Translations under genes and position numbers: made by a program | Notes under the pieces: model-generated | What the model was told of the DNA's origin: nothing | The model's input: the letters and a program-made list of their open reading frames with translations, nothing else | The model's database searches: none | In this document: positions 35,600-47,605 of the stretch, one piece after another | How the letters are laid out: every line of letters begins with the position of its first letter | How positions within the stretch are numbered: the stretch's first letter is position 1 | Origin: a bacterium | GTDB lineage: Bacteria > Zhuqueibacterota > Zhuqueibacteria > Residuimicrobiales > Residuimicrobiaceae | DNA: 64,000 bases | NCBI GenBank assembly: GCA_029565685.1 | Contig: JAKQNR010000021.1 | Location: 310,001 to 374,000 of the forward strand | Direction: 5' to 3'

Positions 35600-35944
35600 A
35601 TGCCAACGTACGAATACCGCTGTACTCTGTGCCATCACCAATTCGAAGCATTTCAAAAAATGAGCGATGCACTGATCACGACATGCCCCAAATGTGCTGG
35701 CCCGGTTCAGCGGCTGATGGGAGCGGGGATGGGGTTGATTTTCAAGGGGTCTGGTTTTTATATTACGGATTACAAAAAAACCAATTCTTCCACCGCAACG
35801 TCCTCTCATCCACCCGCCTCTGGTGAAAGCGATCAAATCAAGGAATCAGCAGGCGCCAAAACCAAAGAGCCCAAACCCGCTGACAGCAAACCAGCCGGCT
35901 CTTCAGCTGACAAGAAAACCAAGTCCGACAAAGCAGCCGCTTGA
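35600..35944 (+). CDS. FmdB-family zinc-ribbon protein
   Basis: A 114-residue protein. The first about 45 residues form the FmdB-type zinc ribbon MPTYEYRCTLCHHQFE, with a second CPKC pair near 29-32. FKGSGFYITDYKK is the usual continuation. The tail (about 55-114) is low-complexity Ser, Thr, Lys, Pro and Ala. Members are often placed near amidase or stress genes; function is not settled. AAAGAGGATAGGAT provides a ribosome-binding site. Confidence 0.9.
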   Translation: MPTYEYRCTLCHHQFEAFQKMSDALITTCPKCAGPVQRLMGAGMGLIFKGSGFYITDYKKTNSSTATSSHPPASGESDQIKESAGAKTKEPKPADSKPAGSSADKKTKSDKAAA

Positions 35945-36015
35945 TAGCGTTTTTACCCATCTTTCTGCCATTCTGGCATATTTATAGGCGATATGGCAGA
36001 TTTCACTATTCCTTC

Positions 36016-36054
36016 AGGCAGATAAAGTTATTTGTTTTATCTGCCTGTTTTTTT
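36016..36054 (+). terminator. Intrinsic terminator after the FmdB-family gene
   Basis: AGGCAGATAAA pairs exactly with TTTATCTGCCT around a nine-base loop, then GTTTTTTT. Confidence 0.92.
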
Positions 36055-36089
36055 GTGTATTATCACTAAGGTTTTCCGGTCGGATCTCT

Positions 36090-36105
36090 TGGCATGAAAT
36101 TTGTT
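36090..36105 (+). promoter_or_regulatory. Weak sigma-54-like promoter upstream of dnaK
   Basis: TGGCAT, five bases, TTGTT: correct spacing but a T in place of the C of the -12 GC. It is reported because a perfect match of the same type precedes the DnaJ-family gene. No CIRCE inverted repeat was seen upstream of dnaK. Confidence 0.35.
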
Positions 36106-36213
36106 AAGAAAGAGCGGATACGTGTACAGGTCAGCATGGGCGTTTTATCTGTCATAAAGAATTTTGATCTGTGCGGGCAAAAATCATTATAAACATAAAG
36201 GGAGAGCATTATC

Positions 36214-38127
36214 ATGGGAAAAATAATCGGCATTGATCTGGGAACTACCAATTCGTGCGTTGCGGTGATGGAGGGCGGCGAGCCGGTAGTCATACCCAAT
36301 TCCGAAGGCGCGCGCACCACGCCGTCAGTGGTGGCGTTTACCAAGTCCGGCGAGCGGCTGGTAGGTCAAGTGGCCAAACGCCAGGCCATCACCAATCCGC
36401 AGAGAACGATTTATTCCATCAAACGGTTTATGGGACGGCGCTACGATGAAGTGCATCGCGAGCAAGAGGAGGTTCCCTACAAGATCATCCGCGGCCAGAA
36501 CGACGTGGTCAAAGTCAAGACCGATGAAAAAGAGTACACGCCGCAAGAGATCTCGGCGATGATTCTGCAAAAGATGCGGCAGACAGCGGAGGATTATCTG
36601 GGCCAAAAGGTGACCGATGCGGTCATCACGGTTCCGGCTTATTTCAACGACAGCCAGCGCCAAGCCACTAAAGAGGCCGGCGAGATCGCCGGTCTGAATG
36701 TGCGTCGAATCATCAACGAACCGACCGCCGCTTCGCTGGCCTATGGGTTGGACAAAAAGAAGAATGAAAAGATCGCGGTGTTCGACCTGGGCGGCGGAAC
36801 CTTTGACATCTCGGTCCTGGAGATCGGCGACGGCGTATTCGAGGTCAAGTCCACCAACGGCGACACCCACCTCGGCGGCGATGATTTCGATCAGCGCATT
36901 ATCGACTGGATGGTGGATGAGTTCATCAAGCTGGAGGGCGTGGATCTGTCCAAGGATCCCATGGCGGTGCAACGCCTGAAGGAGGCGGCTGAAAAAGCCA
37001 AGTGCGAGCTGTCCACCACCGCACAGACCGAGATCAACTTGCCGTTCATCACGGCTACGGATTCCGGTCCCAAACACATGAGCATGACGCTGACCCGCGC
37101 CAAGTTCGAACAATTGTGCGACGCGCTGTTTCAGCGCACGATAGAGCCTTGCCGCATCGCGCTCAAGGATGCCGGCCTTACGGCGCAGCAGATCGATGAG
37201 GTGGTGCTGGTGGGCGGTTCCACGCGCATGCCCAAGGTGCAGCAGATCGTTCGCGATCTGTTCGGCAAAGAGCCGCACCGCGGCGTCAATCCCGACGAGG
37301 TGGTGGCGGTCGGCGCCGCGATTCAGGGCGGCGTGCTCGGCGGCGACGTGAAAGATGTGTTGTTGCTGGACGTCACGCCGCTTTCACTGGGCATCGAGAC
37401 GCTGGGTGGGGTGGCGACCAAGATCATCGAAAAGAACACCACTATCCCGACGCGCAAATCCGAGGTGTTCTCCACCGCCGCCGACAGTCAGACCTCGGTG
37501 GAGATTCACGTTCTGCAGGGCGAGCGCGAGATGGCGGTGGACAACCGCACCCTGGGCCGTTTTCATCTTGACGGCATTCCACCTGCGCCGCGCGGTGTGC
37601 CGCAGATCGAGGTGACCTTTGACATCGATGCCAATGGCATTCTCAATGTTTCTGCCAAGGACAAGGCGACCAATAAGGAGCAGTCCATCCGCATCACCGC
37701 TTCCACCGGTCTAAGCAAGGATGAAGTGGAAAAGATGGTCAATGACGCCAAGGCGCATGCGGCTGAGGATAAAAAGAAACGCGAATTGATCGACACGCGC
37801 AACCAGGCGGATCAGATCATCTATCAAACGGAGAAGCAGATCAAGGATGCCGGCGACAAGATCGATTCTGAAACTAAAAACAAACTGGAAGCCGGCATCG
37901 GCCGGTTGCGGGAAGCGGTCAAGAGCGAGAACGTGCAGGAGATCAAATCCGGCATCGACGCGCTGACCCAGCTGTTGCACCAGATGGCCAGCAGGATGTA
38001 TGAAGCGGCCGGCGCCCAGACCGCGGGTGCGGAGACCGCTGCAGAGCCGGGGTCCGGCGGTTCGGAGGGAGGGAAAAAGCCGGACGCTGAGGAGGCGGAT
38101 TTTGAAGTAGTGGACGATAAGAAATAA
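36214..38127 (+). CDS. dnaK: Chaperone DnaK (Hsp70)
   Basis: A 637-residue Hsp70 of normal length. The N-terminal ATPase opens [20 protein letters not shown], with [15 protein letters not shown] and [19 protein letters not shown] phosphate-binding parts; the substrate domain starts near [14 protein letters not shown]. The C-terminal tail is acidic ([12 protein letters not shown]). GGGAGAG precedes the ATG. No grpE is adjacent; clpB follows and J-protein and HtrA genes lie upstream. Confidence 0.98.
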   Translation: MGKIIGIDLGTTNSCVAVMEGGEPVVIPNSEGARTTPSVVAFTKSGERLVGQVAKRQAITNPQRTIYSIKRFMGRRYDEVHREQEEVPYKIIRGQNDVVKVKTDEKEYTPQEISAMILQKMRQTAEDYLGQKVTDAVITVPAYFNDSQRQATKEAGEIAGLNVRRIINEPTAASLAYGLDKKKNEKIAVFDLGGGTFDISVLEIGDGVFEVKSTNGDTHLGGDDFDQRIIDWMVDEFIKLEGVDLSKDPMAVQRLKEAAEKAKCELSTTAQTEINLPFITATDSGPKHMSMTLTRAKFEQLCDALFQRTIEPCRIALKDAGLTAQQIDEVVLVGGSTRMPKVQQIVRDLFGKEPHRGVNPDEVVAVGAAIQGGVLGGDVKDVLLLDVTPLSLGIETLGGVATKIIEKNTTIPTRKSEVFSTAADSQTSVEIHVLQGEREMAVDNRTLGRFHLDGIPPAPRGVPQIEVTFDIDANGILNVSAKDKATNKEQSIRITASTGLSKDEVEKMVNDAKAHAAEDKKKRELIDTRNQADQIIYQTEKQIKDAGDKIDSETKNKLEAGIGRLREAVKSENVQEIKSGIDALTQLLHQMASRMYEAAGAQTAGAETAAEPGSGGSEGGKKPDAEEADFEVVDDKK

Positions 38128-38141
38128 GGCTGAAGATAAAG

Positions 38142-38166
38142 ATGCCGGGCTTGTTTCAAGCCCGGC
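38142..38166 (+). other. Hairpin between dnaK and clpB
   Basis: ATGCCGGGCTT and AAGCCCGGCAT form a strong 11-bp stem with a short loop. The following TATACT is not a real T-run, so it could be a leaky terminator or an RNA-stability element. Confidence 0.55.
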
Positions 38167-38193
38167 ATTATACTATGGGGAGCGACGAATTCT

Positions 38194-40812
<2,619 letters not shown>

Positions 40813-40959
40813 ACTGTTTTTTTCATGGAACTTTGCCGATTTTAGCAAGTATTTTTGCGCAGAGTGGATCAATGCGGTAACGGCATCATATACGGCGGTG
40901 CACAACAGCGCCGCCGGATTTTCAGGAGATAAACAGGTTATTCACTGATCGGAGGGTGT

Positions 40960-41478
40960 ATGAGAAGAGCTTCTGGACTGCTGGGAATGCTTTTCATATC
41001 GGCGCTGATATGGGGCTGCGGCGAGAAACTGACGGAAGAGCAGTTGCGCGCCAAGGCGCTGGACTTTGAAAACAAAGAACAATGGGCGGAAGCAGCCAAG
41101 ATGTACGAACGCTTAGTCAAAGCCTACCCGAAATCCACCCGGGCGGCGGAGACCCTGTATCGGCTGGGCATCACCTACGCCAACAACCTCAAAGATTTCT
41201 CGCGGGCGGTGGCTACGCACCAGCGCATCGTCAAAGACTATCCCAACAGCAATTATGTCAAACAATCGACCTTTATGATCGGCTATCTCTACGCCAACGA
41301 TCTGAAGGATTTGGATAAGGCCAAAACCGCCTACCAGCAGTTTCTGCAGAAATGGCCCACGCATGAACTGGCTTCTTCGGTTCAATGGGAACTGGATCAT
41401 CTGGGACAAGATATCAGTCAAATCGAACTGCAGTTGGGCGACACCCCCGCGGACAAGCCTGCCAGTCCCCAGAAATAA
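40960..41478 (+). CDS. TPR lipoprotein at the head of the Bat operon
   Basis: A 172-residue lipoprotein with lipobox LIWGC (lipidated Cys at about 20). The rest has tetratricopeptide-type repeats similar to BamD/YbgF (QWAEAAKMYERLVKAYPKSTRAAETLYRLG, AVATHQRIVKDYPNSNYVKQ). It may scaffold envelope complexes. It is 48 bases before the DUF4381-like gene and is likely the first gene of the Bat operon. Confidence 0.85.
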   Translation: MRRASGLLGMLFISALIWGCGEKLTEEQLRAKALDFENKEQWAEAAKMYERLVKAYPKSTRAAETLYRLGITYANNLKDFSRAVATHQRIVKDYPNSNYVKQSTFMIGYLYANDLKDLDKAKTAYQQFLQKWPTHELASSVQWELDHLGQDISQIELQLGDTPADKPASPQK

Positions 41479-41526
41479 ATATTTCGATCGTCATCGGGCT
41501 GTGTTGATTTGTTGGAAGGAGAGCGT

Positions 41527-42456
41527 ATGCACAGGAGGGCTTTATGGCTCGGCCTGACTCTTGTGGCGGCGAGCTATGTTCGCTCGCAAACAACGATCGC
41601 ACCGGCGCTGCCCGCAGAGGGCATCCGCGTGTCTGCATTTGCCGAACAATCCACGGTGCCCCTCAATCGGACCGTGCCGGTGACCATCCGGCTTGAGTGG
41701 CAGGGCGATCTGGATCGCTATGAGATCATCGAAGTGGAAAATCTTACGGCGCAGAATTTCGAGGTGGTCGGCAATTCCTCCGCCAATCGCGTGGCGGTGG
41801 TGGACGGACGCAACCTGTCGGTTCATGATTTTCAATATACCCTGCGGCCCATGAGCTTGGGCATGGGGTATGTCAACGGACTGACGGTCCGTTACGCCGA
41901 TGCCGGCAACGGCAAACAATACCGGTTGTTTACCAACCGGGTCGAGATCCGAGTGGTGGATCCGGTCGCTGAGCCGGGCGCGCACGATTGGCTCTATTAT
42001 CTGGCGGCGGCGCTGCTGCTGCTCGCAGCGCTGGTCTATGTCTTTGTAAAACTGCAGAAAAAGAAAAAGCAGGAGGCTGAAAAGGCCCTGGCCCTGGCGC
42101 AGCAGCAAAAGCCCATCGAAGAGCGCTATTTGGAACAGCTCAGGACTCAGATTCCTTTGGACAGCAGGGAGTTGGATACCGGTGAGGCGCTGTCGCGTCT
42201 CTCCAGGCTGCTGCGCAGATACTGGTCTGAAAAGCACGGCCTGCCGGGTCTGGAAGCCACCAGTGAAGAGTTTCTCGCTGCGCTGCATGCGCTGCCGATC
42301 GAAAGCCGGGCGGCCGCGGATGTGGCGGAGGTGATCCGCAGCGCGGATCTGGCCAAATTTTCTGGAACCGGAATCGATCGCCCGACGTTGGAAAGACTAT
42401 ACACGCTGTTTGAATTTCAGTTGTCGAGCTCGACTCAAAAACCCCAATCGATGTAA
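41527..42456 (+). CDS. BatD/DUF4381-like membrane protein
   Basis: A 309-residue protein with a signal peptide (about 1-20), an extracytoplasmic beta domain (VPLNRTVPVTIRLEWQGDLDRYEIIEVENL), one membrane segment (about 160-180, LYYLAAALLLLAALVYVFV) and a cytoplasmic helical part typical of DUF4381 (LSRLSRLLRRYWSEKHG, LAKFSGTGIDRPTLERLYTLF). A second protein of this design occurs later (45611-46600). AAGGAG precedes the ATG. Its stop is next to the moxR start. Confidence 0.8.
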   Translation: MHRRALWLGLTLVAASYVRSQTTIAPALPAEGIRVSAFAEQSTVPLNRTVPVTIRLEWQGDLDRYEIIEVENLTAQNFEVVGNSSANRVAVVDGRNLSVHDFQYTLRPMSLGMGYVNGLTVRYADAGNGKQYRLFTNRVEIRVVDPVAEPGAHDWLYYLAAALLLLAALVYVFVKLQKKKKQEAEKALALAQQQKPIEERYLEQLRTQIPLDSRELDTGEALSRLSRLLRRYWSEKHGLPGLEATSEEFLAALHALPIESRAAADVAEVIRSADLAKFSGTGIDRPTLERLYTLFEFQLSSSTQKPQSM

Positions 42457-42467
42457 TGGGAGGCTCA

Positions 42468-43457
42468 ATGAACATGGATATTCAGGCGATACACGCCAAG
42501 ATCGAAAAAGAGAGCGCGTTCGTCGAAAAAATTTCCTCCGAGGTCGCCAAAGTCATCGTCGGCCAAAAATATATGGTGGAGCGGCTGTTGATCGGCATGC
42601 TGGCAGACGGTCATATTCTGCTCGAGGGCGTTCCCGGTCTGGCCAAAACCATGACGGTTAAAACGCTGTCGTCCGTCATCCGCACCCAATTCCAACGCAT
42701 TCAGTTCACTCCGGATCTGCTGCCGGCGGACATCATCGGCACGCTGATCTATGATCAGCGCTCCGGTCAGTTCAACGCAAAAAAGGGTCCCATCTTTGCC
42801 AACCTGGTGTTGGCGGACGAGATCAACCGTTCTCCGGCCAAGGTGCAATCCGCCCTGTTGGAGGCCATGCAGGAACGCCAAGTCACCCTGGGCGATCAGA
42901 CCTTTCCTTTGCCGGCGCCCTTTTTGGTGCTGGCCACACAAAACCCCATCGAGCAGGAAGGCACCTACCCGCTGCCCGAGGCGCAGGTGGACCGCTTTAT
43001 GCTCAAGCTGTCGGTCGGCTATCCGGATCGCAACGAGGAGTTGGAGATCATGCGCCGTATGACCGCGTCCGAGCTGCCGCAAGTCAATCCGGTGGTGACG
43101 CCCGAGGAAATTTTGCGCGCTAAAAAAGTGGTGCACGAGGTGTACATCGATCCCAAGATAGAGAACTATATCGTGGATATCGTGTTCGCCACCCGTAAGC
43201 CCAAAGAGTTCGGTCTGGAGGAGCTCGCCGATCTGATCGCCTACGGTGCGTCCCCGCGCGCCTCCATCTATTTGAGCATGGCGGCCCGGGCGCATGCGTT
43301 TCTGCGGCGGCGCGGCTATGTGACGCCGGAGGACGTCCGTTCCATCGCCATGGATGTGCTCCGCCATCGCGTGATCGTCACCTATGAGGCGGAGGCGGAA
43401 GAGATCACCGCCGAAGAGGTGGTGCGAAAAATCATCAACAAGATCGAAGTCCCCTGA
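42468..43457 (+). CDS. moxR: MoxR-family AAA+ ATPase
   Basis: A 329-residue MoxR ATPase. Walker A is GVPGLAKT, Walker B and the helix are LADEINRSPAKVQSALLEAMQERQVT, and the ATQNPIEQEGTYPLPEAQVDRF sensor region is typical. MoxR ATPases are thought to help VWA proteins mature or insert cofactors. GGGAGG decides the ATG at 42468 over an earlier one at 42456. Downstream are DUF58 and VWA genes, the standard order. Confidence 0.96.
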   Translation: MNMDIQAIHAKIEKESAFVEKISSEVAKVIVGQKYMVERLLIGMLADGHILLEGVPGLAKTMTVKTLSSVIRTQFQRIQFTPDLLPADIIGTLIYDQRSGQFNAKKGPIFANLVLADEINRSPAKVQSALLEAMQERQVTLGDQTFPLPAPFLVLATQNPIEQEGTYPLPEAQVDRFMLKLSVGYPDRNEELEIMRRMTASELPQVNPVVTPEEILRAKKVVHEVYIDPKIENYIVDIVFATRKPKEFGLEELADLIAYGASPRASIYLSMAARAHAFLRRRGYVTPEDVRSIAMDVLRHRVIVTYEAEAEEITAEEVVRKIINKIEVP

Positions 43458-43529
43458 GGCTCGGACCGCCGGCAGCCGCGGCAGCCGACGGTGCATCGGA
43501 GCGTTTGCATTGGTCACCTGGCTTGAGAC

Positions 43530-44408
43530 ATGATTCCAAAAGAGATACTGAAAAAGGTCAAACGGATTGAGATCCAGACTCGTGGCGTCGTCAATGACGT
43601 TTTTTCCGGCGAATACCACTCGGTGTTCAAAGGCCGCGGCATGGAGTTCTCCGAAGTGCGTGAGTATCAGCTCGGGGACGATGTACGCACCATCGATTGG
43701 AACGTCACGGCGCGCATGGGCAGGCCGTTCGTCAAGATCTTTGAGGAAGAGCGCGAGTTGACCGTGATCCTGCTGGTGGACGTGAGTTCCTCCGGCGAAT
43801 TCGGCACCGTGCAGCAGATGAAGGGCGAGATCGCGGCGGAGATCTGCGCTCTGCTGGCATTTTCCGCCATCAAGAACAACGATAAAGTCGGCCTGGTCAT
43901 TTTCACCGACGAGGTGGAGAAATTCGTCGCGCCGAAAAAAGGCAAATCCCATGTACTGCGCGTGGTTCGGGAGATTCTCTATCACCGCCCCAAGGGCCGC
44001 GGCACGAACATCGGAAAAGCGCTGCAGTTTTTGTCGCATATCACCCATCGCCGGGCGGTGGTGTTTCTGGTCTCCGATTTTATCAACACGGACTATGAAA
44101 AGGCGCTGCAGATCGCCAATCGTCGGCACGACATCATCGCCATCAGCATCACTGATCCGCGTGAACGAGAACTGCCCAACGTCGGCTTTATCGAGCTGGA
44201 GGACGCAGAGACCGGCGAAACTTTTCTGCTCGACACGACGGATCCGGCGGTGCGCCGCGATATCGCCGTGCGTTCCAAAGAGAATGCGTTGATGCGGGAA
44301 AAGCTGTTTCGCTCCATTCAGGTCGATCATATCGACATCAGCACTCAGCAGTCGTATATCGAACCGCTCATCCGCTTTTTCCGCATGCGCGCCAAGCGGT
44401 TTCGCTGA
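43530..44408 (+). CDS. DUF58-domain protein
   Basis: A 292-residue DUF58 protein, a VWA-like fold regularly paired with MoxR. Landmarks are VFSGEYHSVFKGRGMEFSEVREYQLGDDVRTIDWNVTARMGRPFVKIFEEERELTV split across the first 90 residues, and a MIDAS-like DVSSSGEFG at about 85. It lies 72 bases after moxR. Its exact role is unknown. Confidence 0.94.
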   Translation: MIPKEILKKVKRIEIQTRGVVNDVFSGEYHSVFKGRGMEFSEVREYQLGDDVRTIDWNVTARMGRPFVKIFEEERELTVILLVDVSSSGEFGTVQQMKGEIAAEICALLAFSAIKNNDKVGLVIFTDEVEKFVAPKKGKSHVLRVVREILYHRPKGRGTNIGKALQFLSHITHRRAVVFLVSDFINTDYEKALQIANRRHDIIAISITDPRERELPNVGFIELEDAETGETFLLDTTDPAVRRDIAVRSKENALMREKLFRSIQVDHIDISTQQSYIEPLIRFFRMRAKRFR

Positions 44409-44453
44409 TCGTTCAGTCGTCCGGCGGCACTGCCGGCGAACCAAGAGGGATGA

Positions 44454-45389
44454 ATGCGAATGATGAAAAGGATGTTTTGGATTTATGGAATCGCCGCAGC
44501 GTTGTTGCTGGGGTGTTCCTCTGAGAAAAAGAGCGCCGCACAGGGCGAACGGATTCGCGAGTATGCCGCGGATCTGATGAACCGGTCGCTGTACCGGCAG
44601 GCGGTGGCGGTCTATCAGGATTATCTGGCGCGCTATGACGCGGATGAAACCGAGCAGGCCAACATCGCCTTCATCGTCGCCAACACCTATTTCGAACGCC
44701 TCAAGGATTACCAGGAGGCGCTGGCCTATTATCTCAAGATCAAGCACCTTTACCCAGAAAGCAGAGTGATGGATCAGGTCAACAAGCGCATCGTCGCCTG
44801 TTTGGAACGGCTGGACCGTTCCGCCGACGCCCAGCAGGCGCTGGATGAGACCGTGCAGGCGGATCCCGCCAAAGTGGTGCGCCAGCGTCCCGGCGCTGTC
44901 GTGGCCCGCATCGGCAACCGCGACATCACCCAGGGCGATCTGAATTTTGAAATCGATCAGCTGCCGCCGGCCGCCCGCGATCAATTCCGCAGCAAGGATA
45001 AAAAGCTCGAATTCCTCCGCGAATTTGTCGCCACCGAGTTGCTCTACGACAGCGCCAAACGGGCCGGCCTGGACAACGATCCGCAGGTGCAGGAGGGCGC
45101 GTTCCAAAGCAAAAAAATGCTCATGGTGCGACGCTTGATCCAGGACAAAGTGGCAGGGAAAATCATCATCACCGACAGCGACGTGGATCTTTATTATCAA
45201 GCGCACAAAGCCGATTACGCGGAAAAAGACAAGAACGGCCAAGTGCTTCGGCAAAAGACGCTCGCCGAAGTCCGCCAGCAGGTCGCCGAGGAGCTTTATC
45301 GGGAAAAGTATCAAGCCGCTTTCCAGAGCCTGATCAACCAGACCATGTTGGCGGAGAACGTTCAGTTTTTCGAAAATCAGGTTCAATAG
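44454..45389 (+). CDS. TPR lipoprotein with SurA/PrsA-like chaperone region
   Basis: A 311-residue lipoprotein with lipobox LLLGCSS (Cys near 21). Residues about 35-130 have TPR-like repeats. Residues about 140-310 resemble the SurA/PrsA chaperone region (VVARIGNRDITQGDLNFEIDQLP, LREFVATELLYDSAKRAGLDNDP, ITDSDVDLYYQAHK) but no parvulin PPIase domain is seen between its parts. It may be a periplasmic chaperone for the Bat VWA proteins. AGAGGG upstream; it lies 45 bases after the DUF58 gene. Confidence 0.8.
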   Translation: MRMMKRMFWIYGIAAALLLGCSSEKKSAAQGERIREYAADLMNRSLYRQAVAVYQDYLARYDADETEQANIAFIVANTYFERLKDYQEALAYYLKIKHLYPESRVMDQVNKRIVACLERLDRSADAQQALDETVQADPAKVVRQRPGAVVARIGNRDITQGDLNFEIDQLPPAARDQFRSKDKKLEFLREFVATELLYDSAKRAGLDNDPQVQEGAFQSKKMLMVRRLIQDKVAGKIIITDSDVDLYYQAHKADYAEKDKNGQVLRQKTLAEVRQQVAEELYREKYQAAFQSLINQTMLAENVQFFENQVQ

Positions 45390-45610
45390 CTCCGGCGCAA
45401 AGACTGCGGCCGGCACACGATTTTGCTTGGGGGCGCCGCGCCGGACGCTGCCGGAGGTCCAAGGCCGGCGGCCCGCTGCAGCTCTCGGCGGTTCGCCGTG
45501 AAAACGGCGGCTGCATCACACTGCGGTGCGGGGCGCTGCCGAACAGCATGAACACTCATTCAATAGATTCGTTCGCTGCAAACGTTGCATAGATTAACAG
45601 GAAGATCCTC

Positions 45611-46600
45611 TTGAAATTCGTACGATCAGCATTGATAGGGATGATCTTTGGCGCCGTCGCAGCCATGGCGCAGGGCCGCGTCTCCGTTGAATCCAAAGTG
45701 GATCGCGCCAAGATCAACATCGGCGACGTGATCACCTACTCGGTGATCATCACCCACGATGCCGACGTTCAATTGGAGCAGCCTTCACCGGGCAAAAACC
45801 TGGGACAATTCGAGATCCGTGGCTATCAGGTGGCGCCGCCGAAGCCGGTCCATGGCCAGATCGTCTCGCGCACCGATTATCAGATCTCCACCTTCGATGT
45901 CGGCGAGTTTGACATTCCGTCGCTGCGGGTGTATTACCGCACCGCCCAGGACACCACCCGGCGTCATCTCAGGACCGAGGTCATCACCATCACCGTCGCC
46001 AGTCTGAATCCCAATGAAAAAGGCGATATCCGCGACATCAAACCGCCGATGACGCCGCCGCGCGATCTAAAGCGGATCGTCCTGGCCATTTGTGCGGTCG
46101 TCATACTGCTCTCGCTGCTCGGGCTCGGCTGGTGGTACTATCGCCGCCGCAAGCAGGGCCAGCCCCTGTTGCCCATGCGCGACAAACCACGGCGGCCGGC
46201 TCATGAGATCGCACTGGAGGCGCTGGCAGAGCTCGAGGCGGGCGACTGGCTGGCCGGCGGAAGGATCAAGGATTATTATGTGGCGGTCTCGGAGATCGTC
46301 CGTCGCTATATCAGCGATCGTTATTTCATCGACGCTATGGAGATGACGACCAGCCAACTGTTGGACCGATTGCTGGAACAGCAACTGGAGCAAGAACCGC
46401 AAACGCTGCTGCAGTCTCTGTTGCGGATGAGCGATCTGGTCAAGTTCGCCAAATATATTCCAGAGCCGGACGAGCAGCGCCAGGCGGTCCCGCAGGCGCG
46501 GGCCTTTGTCCAGGCCACGAAACTGGTGCTTGAGGAACCGCAACCCGCAGCGGCCGAAGCAGCGGCGCCGGTTCCGGCCGCAGCCGCAGAGGAGGCGTAA
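45611..46600 (+). CDS. BatD-like/DUF4381-type membrane protein (second copy of the design)
   Basis: A 329-residue protein starting at TTG with AGGAAG upstream. Signal peptide (about 1-20), an extracytoplasmic beta domain (VSVESKVDRAKINIGDVITYSVIITHDADVQLEQP), one membrane segment (about 157-177) and a helical cytoplasmic tail (LAGGRIKDYYVAVSEIVRRYISDRYFIDAMEMTTSQLL). The last about 25 residues are Ala/Pro-rich. It follows a 221-base gap and is one base from batA. The frame's TTG start should be checked. Confidence 0.8.
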   Translation: MKFVRSALIGMIFGAVAAMAQGRVSVESKVDRAKINIGDVITYSVIITHDADVQLEQPSPGKNLGQFEIRGYQVAPPKPVHGQIVSRTDYQISTFDVGEFDIPSLRVYYRTAQDTTRRHLRTEVITITVASLNPNEKGDIRDIKPPMTPPRDLKRIVLAICAVVILLSLLGLGWWYYRRRKQGQPLLPMRDKPRRPAHEIALEALAELEAGDWLAGGRIKDYYVAVSEIVRRYISDRYFIDAMEMTTSQLLDRLLEQQLEQEPQTLLQSLLRMSDLVKFAKYIPEPDEQRQAVPQARAFVQATKLVLEEPQPAAAEAAAPVPAAAAEEA

Positions 46601-46601
46601 C

Positions 46602-47594
46602 ATGTTCCGATTCGCCGATCCTGCCTGGCTGTTGCTGTCGCTCGTCATTCCGCTGCTGATCTATTGGTATATCCGGCGTCACCGCCGGTTGCAGTCGAGC
46701 CTGCGCTATTCCAATCTGGATATCATCAAGCTGGCGCGCCATTCGCCGTTGAAGCAATATCGCCACGGCCTGTTTGCTTTGCGCCTGTTGGCCCTGGCGG
46801 CCCTTATCATCGCCATGGCGCGTCCTCAGGCCGGCAGCAAATCCCGTGAGGTGATCACCGAGGGCATCGACATCATGTTGTGCATGGATGTGTCGACGAG
46901 CATGCTGGCTGAGGATTTCCAGCCGCACAATCGACTCGAGGTCAGCAAACTGGTGGCGCAGGATTTCATCAGAGGCCGAGCCAACGACCGGCTGGGGCTG
47001 GTTGTTTTCGCCGGACAGAGCTTCACCCAGTGCCCGCTGACTTTGGATTACGGCATTCTGCTCAAGTTCATGGAACAGATCCAGTGCGGCATGGTGGAGG
47101 ACGGAACCGCCATCGGCAACGCGCTGGCGAACTGCGTCAGCCGCCTGCGCGACAGTAAAGCCAAAAGCAAGGTGGTGATCCTGTTGACCGACGGACAGAA
47201 CAACCGCGGCGAGATCGATCCCATCACCGCCGCCCGGGTCGCCAAAGCTTACAAGATCCGCGTTTACACCATCGGCGCTGGAACCCGCGGCGAGGCGCTC
47301 TATCCGATCATGGATCCCATCTGGGGCAAGCGCTATGAACGACGGCCGGTGGATATCGACGAAAACCTGTTGCGCCAGGTGGCGCAAATCACCAGCGGCA
47401 AATATTTCCGCGCTACGGATAAAACCAGCCTGGAAAAAATCTATCAAGAGATCGGCGAGTTGGAAAAGACCAAAATTCAGGTCAAAGAGTACACGCGCTA
47501 CGACGAACGGTTTGTCGGCTATGCGCTGGCCGGCCTGTTGCTGTTGCTGGCGGAGATCGTGCTGGCCAACACCCGTTTTCGCAAATTACCTTAA
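46602..47594 (+). CDS. batA: BatA-type von Willebrand factor A membrane protein
   Basis: A 330-residue protein with two N-terminal membrane segments (about 6-24 and 55-70), a VWA domain with MIDAS D96-V-S-T-S100, a second TDGQNNRGE-type MIDAS part, and a C-terminal membrane segment (about 305-325). GGAGG precedes ATG 46602. Bat proteins were first linked with aerotolerance in Bacteroides; their molecular activity is not settled. BatB follows 11 bases on. Confidence 0.94.
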   Translation: MFRFADPAWLLLSLVIPLLIYWYIRRHRRLQSSLRYSNLDIIKLARHSPLKQYRHGLFALRLLALAALIIAMARPQAGSKSREVITEGIDIMLCMDVSTSMLAEDFQPHNRLEVSKLVAQDFIRGRANDRLGLVVFAGQSFTQCPLTLDYGILLKFMEQIQCGMVEDGTAIGNALANCVSRLRDSKAKSKVVILLTDGQNNRGEIDPITAARVAKAYKIRVYTIGAGTRGEALYPIMDPIWGKRYERRPVDIDENLLRQVAQITSGKYFRATDKTSLEKIYQEIGELEKTKIQVKEYTRYDERFVGYALAGLLLLLAEIVLANTRFRKLP

Positions 47595-47605
47595 TGTAAA
47601 AGCCT

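Noticed and set aside
42465-45416. A 983-codon open frame on the minus strand
   Set aside because: It lies antisense to moxR, DUF58 and the SurA-like gene, all with clear family motifs in the plus strand. The translation is low-complexity, rich in His, Gln and Asp, as expected from the mirror of a GC-rich gene.
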